From Climacium dendroides (taxonomy: Eukaryota; Streptophyta; Bryopsida; Hypnales; Climaciaceae), in the NCBI GenBank assembly GCA_950106755.1, contig OX467091.1, positions 14,029,538-14,093,537 on the forward strand: a DNA stretch of 64,000 nucleotides. Reading direction: 5' to 3'. Under the pieces are notes generated by a model. The model saw nothing but the letters and a program-made list of their open reading frames with translations. It made no database searches and was not told the DNA's origin. The position numbers and the translations under genes were made by a program. Shown piece by piece: positions 34,960 through 47,300 of the stretch; within the stretch, counting starts at the first letter, position 1, and each line of letters starts with the position of its first letter.

Positions 34960-35410
34960 TCAAGACGTCCGGACGTGTCAACAGATATGAAGTCTGGAAC
35001 ATCCCATGACATTTGCTAAAATTGTCATCTGCCGGAGCCGTTTGCCCCATTCGACCACCCCATCTGCTAGATCTAATAGGTAGCGTCTGTGGATTGTGAG
35101 AAGGACTGGGCCCTATCTGCTTGATTGGACAGTTTACGTATTGCAGACAATTGAGTATCCGCAACCTGTCCGCCTCAAACACTCAGGCGTCCACCCCGAT
35201 CGTTCCATTAGCTCAAGCGTCCGCCCCGTCTGCTCAAGCATCTACTCCAACTATTTGCCCATCCACTCAAGTGTCTGTCCCGATTGTCCGCCCCATCTAC
35301 TTGACATCGGCCATTTGCTGATAGAAAAAAAACTACGGCGACGGCTGTTGGATGGGGCAGACACCACCCTAAACTGTACAATTGCAACCACCAAGCTGTC
35401 CGCCGTTCAC
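34960..35410. repeat. GC-rich island with degenerate short repeats
   Basis: Within very AT-rich DNA this block is rich in phrases such as 'ctcaagcgtccgccccgtct', 'ctcaggcgtccaccccgatc' and 'ctcaagtgtctgtcccgatt', a repeat of about 20-40 bp. Open frames on both strands have repetitive, low-complexity translations and match nothing I recognise. It ends in an AAATTTTTTAAATTT tract. Confidence 0.6.
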
Positions 35411-36714
35411 CCAATTTTAAATTTTTTAAATTTTTAAATTTTAAATTTTTTTAATTTTAGACTTCAATCCTTGGTCATGTACCTATGAATTTTCTTCTAA
35501 GTCTACCGCTTTAGTCATATTTATATTCACCTCTCAAAGTATGTATCTTTATAGTTCACATGTAGATACGTTTCTAAATGGAAATAATGTATAAATGAGA
35601 CTCTTTTTTATTCACTTAACGTGAATAAATCACTTAGATACTCGCAAATACTTTGTACAAATGTTGTGTTAATATTCACACATGAATTGATACCCTATTC
35701 ACACCCAGAAGGATACATGCCATTTATTGACACCTCTGGTTATCAAATCCTTCACATTGCACTAAGTAAATTCACAAGTAGTCATATTCTTATTTGATAA
35801 CTATAACACAAGAAGGATGACTAAATTATATTTACTCCATTAAGTTGAACAACCAAGGAAAAAAATGTATTGCAATTTCACATTTTCACAACCAAGAACT
35901 TTCAAGACTAAGGCTGATTGAAGCTTCAATTCCAAAGTGCTTTGCTTCTTCTTCCTAGAGGTGCTTAATTGTCTATATTTCTACAAATGCACAATGTAAT
36001 CCAATGTTGCAACATATCCTTTTCTTACTTTATGTTTGTCTATCGATTGTCTTCTTTGCCTATTAACTGTCATAATTTTGGGAGGGAGCTTGTTTTGTAG
36101 ATTACAAACTATTGGCTCAATTTATCTTAGTCTTGTTGCTTCATTTGATTCATAAATTAGATTTTGAGTTGAAAATTGTTATTATCTTTGAGGAATTCTT
36201 ATTCATAAGTCATGACAGATGTTTTTCTTCTTATCAAAGGTTTTGATTGCTATAAGTTTTGTCATAGTTGTGTGTGCATGCTTTTTGTGTTTATCTTCAA
36301 GTTAACAAAAGCAAAGTGATTTTTTGTTTCCAAGCTCTATAACATAGTTTTTCTTGATACTTTTCCTTGCTTTTGACTTTTTATTGAAGAACATGCAATT
36401 CTGGCATTACCACAAATAAGTTATTTATTGGTAGAATCAAGTGACTAGACTAAATCATGTGATTACTAGATTGACTCAATGAACCACTATATTTGATTTT
36501 ATTTAATTTGAAAAAAAAATCAAAAGATGGCAATTCTATTTGCACTCACAAAGGAGCATAAGGCGTCTACACTATTTGAATTTCTACAAATATTGTGCCT
36601 ATAGCTTTGCTTTTACCCATGCCAATGCAAATTTTAAAATAGTCATTCATCTTTTCATGAGCAAGCTTTGTCTTTGGATGATTTATTTTGTCTTTTTGCT
36701 CTTTCTTAGTAACC
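35411..36714. other. Gene-free AT-rich DNA
   Basis: Nothing was recognised beyond the low-complexity A/T tract at the start. Confidence 0.4.
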
Positions 36715-38480
36715 TTACATGCATGACCAATTTTGTCACTAGGTGACTACACATATTTCATTGTTGTCATTGGAGAAGTTGTCATGAGCTTTTCTATCTC
36801 TTAATAAAGATTGTTCAATGCTTGTATGATTTAGACAACATCCTCATTGCTATAATTGTAAATTTATTAGCCCATGATGTAATCAAATAGATGTTGTGAT
36901 TTCTGTGTATGCCAATTAAGTTTGTCTTGTTGTCTAACATGTTTTGGGGTTTTGGTGTCATGAAGGATGTTTGATGTCATGTGTCATATTAGACAAAGTG
37001 TCAAATATGCGTGACTTCCCATTGAGTAAGGCTATTTTTAACAATTGAAAAAATTTGAAATCTCATTATAATTATAAACTTAAATTTAGAATGTAATATG
37101 TATTCATTAAAATGAGACTTTAATATGTCAAAATTGTAAATGAGGAATGATTTATTTTAAAGTCAATTTAATGTTGACTCTACTAGGCATCTTAAAAGGC
37201 CTACTAGATGTTGTGCAACATTTGTTTGTTGCATTGTTGTTGTGTCTAGGTAGAAATTTGTAATGTCAACTAATAATCATTAGCAATTGAAAATTATTAA
37301 AGTAGTTTGGTTGATAAAAAATATTTATGACTAATTATAGACTTCAAATAAAATTAATTCAAGCAATTTGTGCAAAATTTATTTGAAGTTTATCCAAACT
37401 TATTGGAGACCTTCTAAAACAAGTTCCTTCCTACTAGTACATTGTACTTGAATCTGTGAAGGAGTAGCCCAAAGAGTAGTACCTCAACTTGAAAGCTAAA
37501 GATCCAAACTCTAGATTGTTTGCTCTATGATCTTTTAACTTTTTTTTTATCACTAAGTGACTACAAGTCTCTTGTTGTCATTGAAAAGCTCTCTTAATCA
37601 TTTTTGTTACTTAATAAAGTTTGTCATTGCTATCTTTCATACCTATACATGCATGCACTTGAGCAACAAATACCTCCTAGCTCTTGCACCCAAGCGAGGG
37701 TCCTTGCCCACAAGGTTTGTCCATGCCCACACCTCTCATCTTCTTAGGTCATGTATTCATACAAGAGCCCTTGCCTTTTCTATTTTTCATACTTGCATCC
37801 ATGTACCTCCTAGTTAGTGTACTCAAGCGAGGGCTCTTACTATTGCATTTTTTCATGCTTGCCCCTACATTCATTTTAGGTTGTGTGACCTACTAAAGGC
37901 TTTACCATAATGTGTGCCTATACTTGCATCCATATATCTTCTAGCTCGTGTGCCTAGGCAAAAGCCCTAGCCACTATATTTGCTCATGCTTGCACTAGTG
38001 CACCTCCTAGCTAATATACCCATGTGAGCATCCATATGCAAGTTCCTTGTAGATGAGGAGGTTGAGAGTAAAGACATATTGTTAACATTGCTATAGGATT
38101 GGGACGTGAATAGGTCATATCTTGATTTGATTACAAGCGTAGAACAATTGTTTGAATGTCACTTGGATTTGCTAGTGACCTTCAACAAGTTCTTTCTGGA
38201 AGTCCACTAGAGTATCGTTCCTGAGTCTCTGAAGGAGTAGTCTTTCAACTTCTTATAGGTAGACAAGTCTATGGATTGTTTGTTCCATGATCTTTCAACT
38301 CTCTTTTTTGTCACTACGTGACTACAAGTCATTTATTGTTATTATTGGAGAAACTCTCTTGAGCTTTTATGTTGCTTAATAAAGTTTGCCCAATGCTTGC
38401 TTTTGCACAACTCACTCATTGCTACAATTGTTGATTTATGGCCTTTGATGTAAAATTGTGATTCTTGTGTGCATTTCAAA
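36715..38480. repeat. Local repeats: three copies of a segment with 'tcactaNgtgactac'
   Basis: A segment of about 110-180 bp (gtcactaagtgactacaagt, then 'ttgttgtcattggagaa', 'cttaataaagtttg', 'ccaatgcttg') occurs near 36735-36890, 37540-37640 and 38300-38470. The second and third copies also share about 130 bp of upstream sequence ('gaaggagtag', 'tgatctttNaact'), which implies a duplication with a period near 770 bp. It may be the remnant of a retroelement end, but this is not shown. Confidence 0.65.
37640..38040. repeat. Degenerate minisatellite, about 90-100 bp unit
   Basis: Repeated phrases are 'catacttgcatccatgtacc', 'tcctagctNgtgtacccaag' and 'cgagggNccttgcc'. It sits between two copies of the larger local repeat. 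Confidence 0.6.
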
Positions 38481-40129
38481 GTAATGACAAGCAAGATTCT
38501 AATTTTGTGAACAATTGGGGAATAGCTTGGGATAGTTAAATTTGTTGAAAAATGACTTCAATGATATAATTAAAGATTGTCTTAAACTAGGTAATTATAC
38601 CTTTGGTTGTTGGAATTAGCATTTGAGTTCCTATCTTTATATATGTCATTATGTCTTTAGTATTGTTGTGCCATATAAGTAGAAGATTTTGAAAATTCTC
38701 TTTGTATTCATTTTTTGGAGAGTGCAAGTATGAAATTATGAATAAATTTAGATTTTGACAAGGTTGAAATTGTTGTATTAAGTATGAAACTTGACTCTCA
38801 TGATAATGAATAGAAGTTTTTACATATATTTGATCTTAGGCTAAAGACTTAAGCAACAAAATGCCATATTAAGATTCATTTTTGTTTTTTTGTTTTGCAA
38901 TGCTACAAGGTAAAAAGGATGAAAGTTGCAAGTCTTCAATGTCAAAGTTTCAAAAGATAACCTTCATTCCTAAAAATTAGGAATATAGGCATGTGGGCCA
39001 TTAGCTAATGTTGTATAATTTCATATGTATAGACAAATGACAACCTCATTCATGCTTAGTAATGTTTTCATGAGTTGCATATTATTGTGATGTCTAGCTT
39101 CAATTCATAAATTCATATTCAAATTGAAATGAATTCATGGACAAAATTGTCTTGTCAAATATAAAATTGGATTTCACTAAAGTGTTGGATGTTTGATGTT
39201 GCGTGTCATAGTAAACACATGTTGAGTTTGCGTGACATTGGTGTCGACCAAGGATTTGGGGTTTTGAATTTCTTTTACCCTACAGTAAATGAATTTTTCC
39301 TATGTGGCTTGCTCTCAAAAGTGAAGTGGAAAGTCAAAAGCACGTTAGCATAGGCAAGTGCCGGTGGGGGTATATGCTAATGGGTGATTGGACAAATGTG
39401 AGTGGATAATTGGGCAAATATGAGTGAAGTGGTGTCCGCAAGTGGATGAACAGGCAATGACAAATGAAGTGAAAGGCAACAATAGATGGATGAAGGGGCA
39501 AATAGAGGTGGGTAAAGTCCTTATTTAAATTTAAATTTTTTATTTTTTAATATAAAAAACAACATGACAAATAAATCATAATTTTAAAAAATCTTATAGC
39601 TTTTTATATAAAAATATGATCATCTTAAATACAATAATCGAGACAATAATTAAAGTGTATACTTTAAATTACAAGGAGTAATCTCCTCAAGTAAACACAA
39701 AATGGACATAAAGTGGTCAAATTAGCCCAACACACTACAAACACAAAGGCATCAATAGTTTAACAATGGCAACTAGGGGGTGAGAGAGGAGAAAATGGCC
39801 TTTTATAATTTTTCCAAGGACTCCCTCTCCTTGTTTTAATCTCTAAATCTTTCTAGAATTAACCACTAATTACTATTAATTACTAAAAAAATATGAAATT
39901 TATTGTGGGACCCTACCTAAATTTTGGAGAAAATCTCAAAATGACAAATGAATAGATTGGATCATTAGCTCTAAACGGGGCTCTAAAAGGACCAAATTAG
40001 CTTAGGAGGATGCCCACCTCTATTTCCAAATCATTCAAGCTCGCAAAAGTTAATGAATTGTCAATACAAGAAAATATGAAAATTTTGGATGATGGAATTT
40101 TTAATTTTTAAATGTTTTTAATTCCTTGG
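38481..40129. other. Gene-free AT-rich DNA
   Basis: A guanine-rich patch at about 39350-39520 ('gggcaaatatgagtg', 'gtggatgaacaggcaatgac') followed by an A/T tract loosely mirrors, on the other strand, the island at 34960-35410. Nothing else was recognised. Confidence 0.4.
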
Positions 40130-40635
40130 AGTATTTAGAGGGTTTGTGGAGTAAAAAAAGATTTTTCTTTAGCCTCATTCCAATATCATAAGCTCTTGGT
40201 ATGCCAATCAATAGATTGAATATGTTTAAATTTTGTCTAAAATTCAAAGAAGCCATCGGTTCACATACTTTTTGATGTTGGAATGCCTTGAAATTTGGAA
40301 CTTATATGGGCACATTAGTATCACTAAAAAATTTATCCTAATTTTTAGTGAAATCTCGAGTGAAATTTTTCTACAACTTGGGTAATTTCCAAGAATTTCC
40401 CATCATTGATTAAAGTGGTTGATTTTCCATAAAGTCATCTTTTATATTCTAAAAAAAATCCAAAAAACTTTTGGATAACCTCTAAGAAATTTCTAAATAC
40501 TAAATGCAAGTTCATATTCTTACTTGGCATTTTTCATAAAAAGGTCTAAATTATTTACATCCTTTTTAATCATTATGGATAGAAAATCTTTTGATTAGAA
40601 GGAAATTTTGACAAACTGGTTCTACCATTGAACTT
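40130..40635 (+). repeat. Dispersed repeat R2, copy 1
   Basis: Resembles 57725-58240 in the same orientation over about 500 bp, for example 'cctcattccaat', 'aatgccttgaaa', 'acaacttgggtaattt' and 'gacaaaNc'. No ends or coding sequence were defined. Confidence 0.65.
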
Positions 40636-41155
40636 ATGGTGTGTTTTTATGCTAAAAATGGTTTTCTTCAATCTTTGGTTGTGTTGTCCTTCGTATTGCT
40701 TGAGTTATTATTTGCAAGACCAATATTTAACTTCTAAGGTTCTTTCAAAATAGATGGAAACTTCTAATTTGATAGACTATATGTATATCTAAAGCTAAAA
40801 GGACTTCTTTTTTTATAAAATTCTACTTTTCATTTAGTTGGTATCTATTACATGTACTTGCGAGTCTAGTTTAGTCTCAAGTTTAGTCTCTAACAATCGT
40901 TAGGTCTAACTATCTCTTAAACTCTTAATCTTCTTTCAAATACTTAATTGACCTCTCAAATACCAAATCATATCCTAGAAGCAAGGAATTAGAGTGTCTT
41001 AGATACACCAAGCTTCAATGTGTAAATCACCATATTAGTAGGGAATTTTACCAATTACAGATTGAACACCCTTTTACGACTTTTTAACTATAAATTCTAC
41101 TAATAAGGAAAAAAAAGTGTTCCTAATGGATTCATTTGCCATAAGATCCTTTCTA
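40636..41155. other. AT-rich spacer
   Basis: No feature was recognised. Confidence 0.35.
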
Positions 41156-41612
41156 AGGTAAAATGGTCCATTGTGGTTAGATGACTCCATAGCGGATACT
41201 TAAGGAATAATCCCATTATGGTTTTTTTTAGTATGTGAGATTTGGGTCACAATGCATATCTTACATGATAATAATGGTGTAATTAGGAACTTCATTAGGA
41301 ACTTTCAACTTTCCAATGTGAACTCATTGAAAAAATTGAATTTTTAGGCCTTCTATATTAGAAAATATTATGACTACTTTAGAACAATCATGGATTTAGA
41401 TTTTGTTGGTTTTGTAGTCTACAAACTTTTTCGGGCCATGATGCATTGAGCACTTCAAAAATTCATAGCAAATTTATACTTTGTCAAAAAAATATAATTT
41501 CAATTGTTCTCACTATTTCTCACACTTCTCTTTATGTGGGAAAAAAATTGAAAATTTTCATGAATGGCATGAGTCCAAACTCCTAATTATGACCAGAAAG
41601 GTTGTTTTACCT
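41156..41612. mobile_element. MITE family M1, copy c (457 bp, TA target)
   Basis: Ends are AGGTAAAATGG and TTGTTTTACCT, with TA at 41154-41155 and 41613-41614. The interior is in the same orientation as 6790-7259 and clearly similar to it. Unlike the 16 kb and 59 kb copies it has no M2 neighbour. Confidence 0.75.
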
Positions 41613-41759
41613 TAAACAAGTGAGAACATACCTTTATATATCATTCCACAAGTGCCCTTTTACCCTATAGTGGTTATGAAAACATGAACCTTGAAAAGGT
41701 GAAACGAATAGGTGACTTATACACTAGTCAAAGCATTGTCACTCAAATCAATCCATTAA

Positions 41760-41990
41760 GATAGGTTGTTTGTTTATTTTGCTTTGTTTGATACATTGAG
41801 GTTTCTTAGACCATACATCCACCAATTGCATGCTTGGGACCGTTGGAAAGCCCTTGGTGAGGAGGGGTGCATGGACTTTGTTCCATGGCGTTCAGACCTA
41901 GGCCGCAAAAATTATTGAATTTTAAAGTTTTTATGAGTTAAAAAATTACTTTTATTTTTATTTTATTATATTGTAGCAACAGTAGGGACA
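41760..41990 (-). repeat. Single inverted unit of the array A/B repeat
   Basis: Read in reverse it carries the array core (CACCCCTCCTCACCAAGGGC then TTTCCAACGGTCCCAAGC), 'ccatggaacaaag' and 'attcaataattttt' in the same order as in the arrays. It is closer to array A than to array B in its GC-rich core. Confidence 0.75.
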
Positions 41991-43580
41991 CACTAATCCA
42001 TTTTGAATCCAACATAATGAAACACTACCATATAACAGCTCTAAATGACTGATAGAAGACCTCAAGTTGCCCTGAAGAATGAAAAACAACAACTTTTCAT
42101 CTAATTTTTCATTAGGAGTTGCTTGAATGCATTTTTAGAAGAGGGTGTTGGAAATTTCCTCATTGAGGCTTCGGAGAGGCACTTACTCTAAATTAATTGA
42201 CTGACTCGAGGGTCTTCAAAGGGTACCTAGAGAGGGGTATATTCTAAGAATATTTTATAAAGTTTGGAAATTTATAGACTATTTTGAAAATAATTTTAAT
42301 ATGTTTTGAGGATATTCATTATGTATTTATTTGAGGGGATGTTTTGGAAATAGTCATCATTCTAAGTGTTTAAATTTTTACATTTCATTGAGACAAAATT
42401 ATCCATGACTTTAAGGATTTTATAAAATGTGTTCTCTTAGATTATGGGATTTCAATATTGAAGGTTGGAAAGTTGGGTAATCAAGTTTAGGTGTTGGATT
42501 GGGGTATCTATGGAATTTTGAGAATCGTATTCTATAACAAACTTGACTACCTTTGAAAAGAGGTCAAAATTAGTTTTTCAATCTCTACCAATATCTATTC
42601 CCCAAGTATTGCTATTTGATTGATTTTTCTACAATAAAAAGGATGACCAATTTGCAAATCACTTGGTAGTGCAATTTGGTGGCCTTTAGCCCTTACTCAT
42701 AATGTGAATTTTAGTCATAAAAATAATGATTTTTGAATTTGAATCCAACTACTTAAATAAGTGTAGGAAGTCTAAATTCAACACCATTTTGAAAGTTTCA
42801 TAGTTTATTGCAATTTGAACTTTTACCCAATTACTAGAATAGTTGTTTTTCAAATTTTAGAATGACATACAATAGTAACATGGTTGATACTATGATATTC
42901 AGTACTATAATATACTACTATGTCAAACAAGTGAATGTGGGGCTCAATCACTCATAGTATTCCTATGCACTAAACAAACAATTTTGAGATTTTCCAAAGA
43001 TCATGGACAAGTATAAAAAAATAATTTTGGTGTAACTTCAACCCTCATCTAAGCATACTAATTCATTTTTTTTCAAAAGTTGAACAACTAAAAAAATTTG
43101 TAACTCAAGTCTAATTCTATCTCCTAAAATCCATTTGTGATTTGAGATCTCCATGAATAAGTTATGCAAAAAGTTCAAAAAAAGAATAGAAGAATATTGT
43201 CATATTCTCTCTCTTTCAACTTTGTCTATAAGTTTTGAATGAATGATTAAAATTACAAATGCATTTTTGTAGCTGAAATTAAACATAAACACCTACATTC
43301 TTTTAGCTTAAATTTTTTGATAAAAGTTAAACTAACATGCTTAAATGAGGTCTAAAGTTCTAGTAAGCCTTCAATTACTCCATTTTGACATAACCTATAT
43401 GGGTTGTCATGTCTCCTACCCCCACTTGTATAAATTACTTGCCTTTTCTTCATCTCATAAACATTTCATTTATTGAGATTTACAAATGATGATGTTATCA
43501 ATAATAGAACCATCTATTACATTTAATAAATTTTTGTTGATGCTGACAACAATTTCAAGGGGATTGCAACAACACCATGT
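41991..43580. other. Gene-free AT-rich DNA
   Basis: No gene or element was recognised. The part near 43395-43470 resembles the interior of the CACTA-like element at 32858-34044. Confidence 0.4.
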
Positions 43581-43584
43581 TTAA

Positions 43585-44147
43585 CCCCTAAATGCTCAAG
43601 GCATCAAATTTTGGTGTTGAGAATACATTGAAGTTATGTTAAAACTAACCAAGTTGATTTTTTTAGCAATTTATATTTTTGAAAGATTCTTTTTGAAGTC
43701 TAGTTTTAGCATCAAAAATCTGATTTTAAAATTGATTGATTATAATTTTTCTATTCAAGATTTTGTGCAAAGTGTCCATCACAATCTTGACTTTCCATAG
43801 TGTTGAAGGCTCTTGGAAATGAAATTGATTGGTGTTATGAATGTTAGGCCCTTTATTGTCATATTTTTTTGGAAACCAATTTTTTAGATTTGACACATGA
43901 AAAGAGGATTGAAAGACTTCAAACCACTTTCTAAATTTTAACACCTTCATGATCAAACATTATAATCTTTCAATCCATAAGTGATATTGTTGTGTTTTCT
44001 TTTCCTATGTGATATTTAAAACATGTCTAGTTTGAATTTGTATGGTTACAAGTAAAAAAAATTGACACAATTTATCAAAATGTTGTCTTTTTGTTCAATT
44101 TAGAGCAAATTTCTAAAAGCTCAAAAAAGGCCTTGGACATTTAAAGG
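43585..44147. mobile_element. TTAA-flanked piggyBac-like element T4, 563 bp
   Basis: TTAA precedes the left end at 43581-43584. The left terminus CCCCTAAATGCTCAAGGC matches the reversed right terminus CCTTTAAATGTCCAAGGC. The right TTAA is split by the CACTA hairpin inserted at 44151 (TTA at 44148-44150, the last A at 44394). An internal phrase, 'aacattataatctttcaatc', is shared with T1. The minus-strand frame at 43726-43956 is not considered a gene. Confidence 0.75.
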
Positions 44148-44150
44148 TTA

Positions 44151-44390
44151 CACTAGTAGAATCTTGTATTTATCTAGACATGAGTTGTTTAACTTGATGT
44201 TGTTTACCTAAATGTTCAATGTAACAACATTTATGTTTTTATGTAATTGAAGATGTTACAGTGAACATTAGTGGATGTCAATGTTAACATAATATTGACA
44301 TAAAAACATGGTTTTGCTACATTGAACATCTAAGTAAACAACGTCAAATTAGATAACTCATGTCTAGATGAACACGAGATTCTACTAGTG
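44151..44390. mobile_element. CACTA foldback hairpin MITE, 240 bp
   Basis: Begins CACTAGTAGAATCTTG and ends CGAGATTCTACTAGTG, with target duplication TTA at 44148-44150 and 44391-44393. The two halves are complementary over almost the whole length (for example 'catctagacatgagttNtNtaa' and 'gatgttcaatgtagc' arms), so an RNA copy would fold into one long imperfect hairpin. It sits inside the terminal TTAA of element T4. Confidence 0.85.
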
Positions 44391-44394
44391 TTAA

Positions 44395-47300
44395 GGCAAC
44401 AAACATGTGTCATAAAATGCTTATTTCATATTCATACCATGTCAAAAAAAATTGTATACAAAGAATTGAAAAATTAATAAACACACCACATGGCAAGGCA
44501 ATAAATTTTTATTTTGTTAATATTTAAAAAACACACATTGAAATCAGTGTTATGTTAGAGTACATTGTACTTTTGCCATAAAAGGAAACCATTTTGGACT
44601 ATATAAACATATTAGTTTCAATGATCCTCAATTGGTATTAAACAATGCTAGAGTTTATATTTATTTATAATGTCTCTAATATGTTATTGCTCTAGTAATA
44701 GAAAAGATATAGGAACAAAATATTTACAATAAATGATTAATTTTGAAAATTTCAAATTTTTTTGGGGACTCTTGAAAGACTTCAAATGGTTGAGAGGGAT
44801 TACAAAATACAAAATTTGTCAACTACAAAATAGCTTGCAAAATAGGGATAACTTATAATATTTCACCTTAGCAAGGGCAATGATGGGGTCAATTTTCCTA
44901 GGTCAATTTTCATGTCTTGCATTGGATCTTACTAGGATTCAAAATATGAACAACATCTGCATTGAATGTTGCACATGAGTCCATTATGGGCAAAAATAGT
45001 CTAGTTCTATTTTTCTTTATAATGGAAAATTTTCTTTAGTTTTAATTTATTTCTAAACAACCATAGACAAATGGTGACAACAACTTGACTTATGATTTCC
45101 AAAAATTGTATGAACTTGTATGAATTTCAATAAAGTGCAATCCTAATAGCCAAAAAGAGGCACTAGATCTTCTAATCAAATTCAAAATGCATCAATGCTT
45201 GTGATGATGCTAACCGAAATTGATTACAATCATTTCCTAAAAGAGCCATCCCTCATCACATCAAAATCATCCTCTTTTGTATTGGTTATAAACACTAAAA
45301 GATAGAAGGACTTTTTGTGGTCACCAATTCATTCCTTTACAATCATTGAATATTTTGATTGTAGCTACAATTCATTATGTTGTGATCCAAATCTTAAGAA
45401 TTCAAGAATGTTTGTTTTAGGTTGAATGTAACCAAAAATTGAATACATATATATATATATATATATTAGAAATGTGTAATTTTTATACGAATTTCATTTC
45501 TTTAAGTTTTTTAGGTTGAATTGTTAAGTTCTAATTATGGTGATTCTTTAAGAATTTTGTTGCCTTCCTACTTCAATTACTTGAGTTGTTTTGATTGATC
45601 ATTTTTTGAATTGGAAAATTTTATTTTATATAGATATGTCAAATATACATATAACCATTGAACTATGAGATATTATTTTATTAAGAAAAATTTTGAAAAC
45701 CTATATCAAACAAATATAAGACAATGAATACTAATTAACAAGAATCCACAAACATTCAAATGGATGAAAAAAGGTTTTGTATACTTGAAAGATATTTGAT
45801 TTCATTTGTTGTTCAAACTTTGAATGTTTGGTCCTTTGGGGGATGCATCAAGTGCTATACCATCCCAAATATATTGCATAGGACTCTAAATATATTGCAT
45901 GTTTTCTTTCAAATTCCCATCAAATGAGGGGGTGATATTTGAATTTTAGATTATGAGGTACAACAAATCTAACCTCCTAATCTCCCATACAACAAATGTT
46001 TCAATTTTGTTGCAAACAATATTTGACACAACAAAGAATTATCATGAACTTTGCCAATTTAGTGCTCTTTGATATATATTAAGCTAATCCCAGTTGCCAC
46101 CTTACCAAAACATATTATGTGGACAAACATTTAGTCATGCTTACTGTCATTGAAACTTTTTTTGAAGTAGGAACATTGATTAGCTTTATTATAGGAATAA
46201 AATTTTTATTTCAATTGTAGCCTAATTTTTATTTCTAGAAAAATAATTTTTATTTCACTCATAAATAGTGATAGAATTGAGTATACAAAGTAGAAGATGT
46301 TTATTAGAGGAAAAAAATTGTAACTTTGACCCCTACTTATATTTGACCCCAACTTACTTCTTGCTTGAAATGCACTTCTACTATGCTATGTACAAAAGTG
46401 TAGTGTTGATTTTTGATACACCATTGTATAATACTTTGAAAGTTTATAGTTCATTCATTCAAAGGTGCATAAATGCATTAGTCAGTCTGAAATATACCTT
46501 TGTCTTGCATATAAATTCTAAACCAAAAATTAGGAAAATTAAAAATGGAAACAATGCTCATTTACTAATTAAGATGCATCCTAATTTAGTTACTTTTGAC
46601 AATACAATGGCTTGAATAAGTTAGTTACGAGCAGCAATTTTCAAAATAATTATAGTGTCCTTGGAATCCAAATAATCTTGAAGGAGAGCACAAGAAATAA
46701 CATTTTCATTTGAATCCTTGCACGCCCATTGTTCCCTTAGCAAGCAAAACAAATTTCATGCAAGTTCCAATAAGCTCAATTTTTTATAAAACTTTTTGAA
46801 ACCTTTTTACAAGAGAGAAAAAATAATTAGCTTACCAGAAATGTAATTTTTATTTCAATTGGTATAAAAGGAGCAATAATAATACTATAATCAGCCCATA
46901 AATGATTCGTTGAACACTTGAACTAAAAAAAATCCACAAAATCTTTAAAACAAAATTTCAAAGTTTTTTTCCTCATAGATTGTATTTTTCTTTGGATGGA
47001 AAGATTTGATTCATTCCATTTGGATTTGTGATGTGAGAAATTTTGATTTTTATATTAGTATAGTGCAAAATTGATAGATGAATGTGTGGAAAATATAATT
47101 TTTGAATCTTTTACTCTTATATTTGCAATCAAAATGGTAGTCTTGAGTGGTTTTTGATTTTGAAAAGGCCTTGATCTAGACATTAGGTTTTTGGAACTTT
47201 GTGTGTCTGAAGAATGATTGCTACTCATAACTAACTTATAAGTGCCTAAACAAGTGAACTCAATATTAGTGAATTTTCAAAACAATGAGTACATGAAATA

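Noticed and set aside
46268..46615. 115-codon plus-strand frame
   Set aside because: No recognisable domain and same composition as the surroundings. Could be chance.
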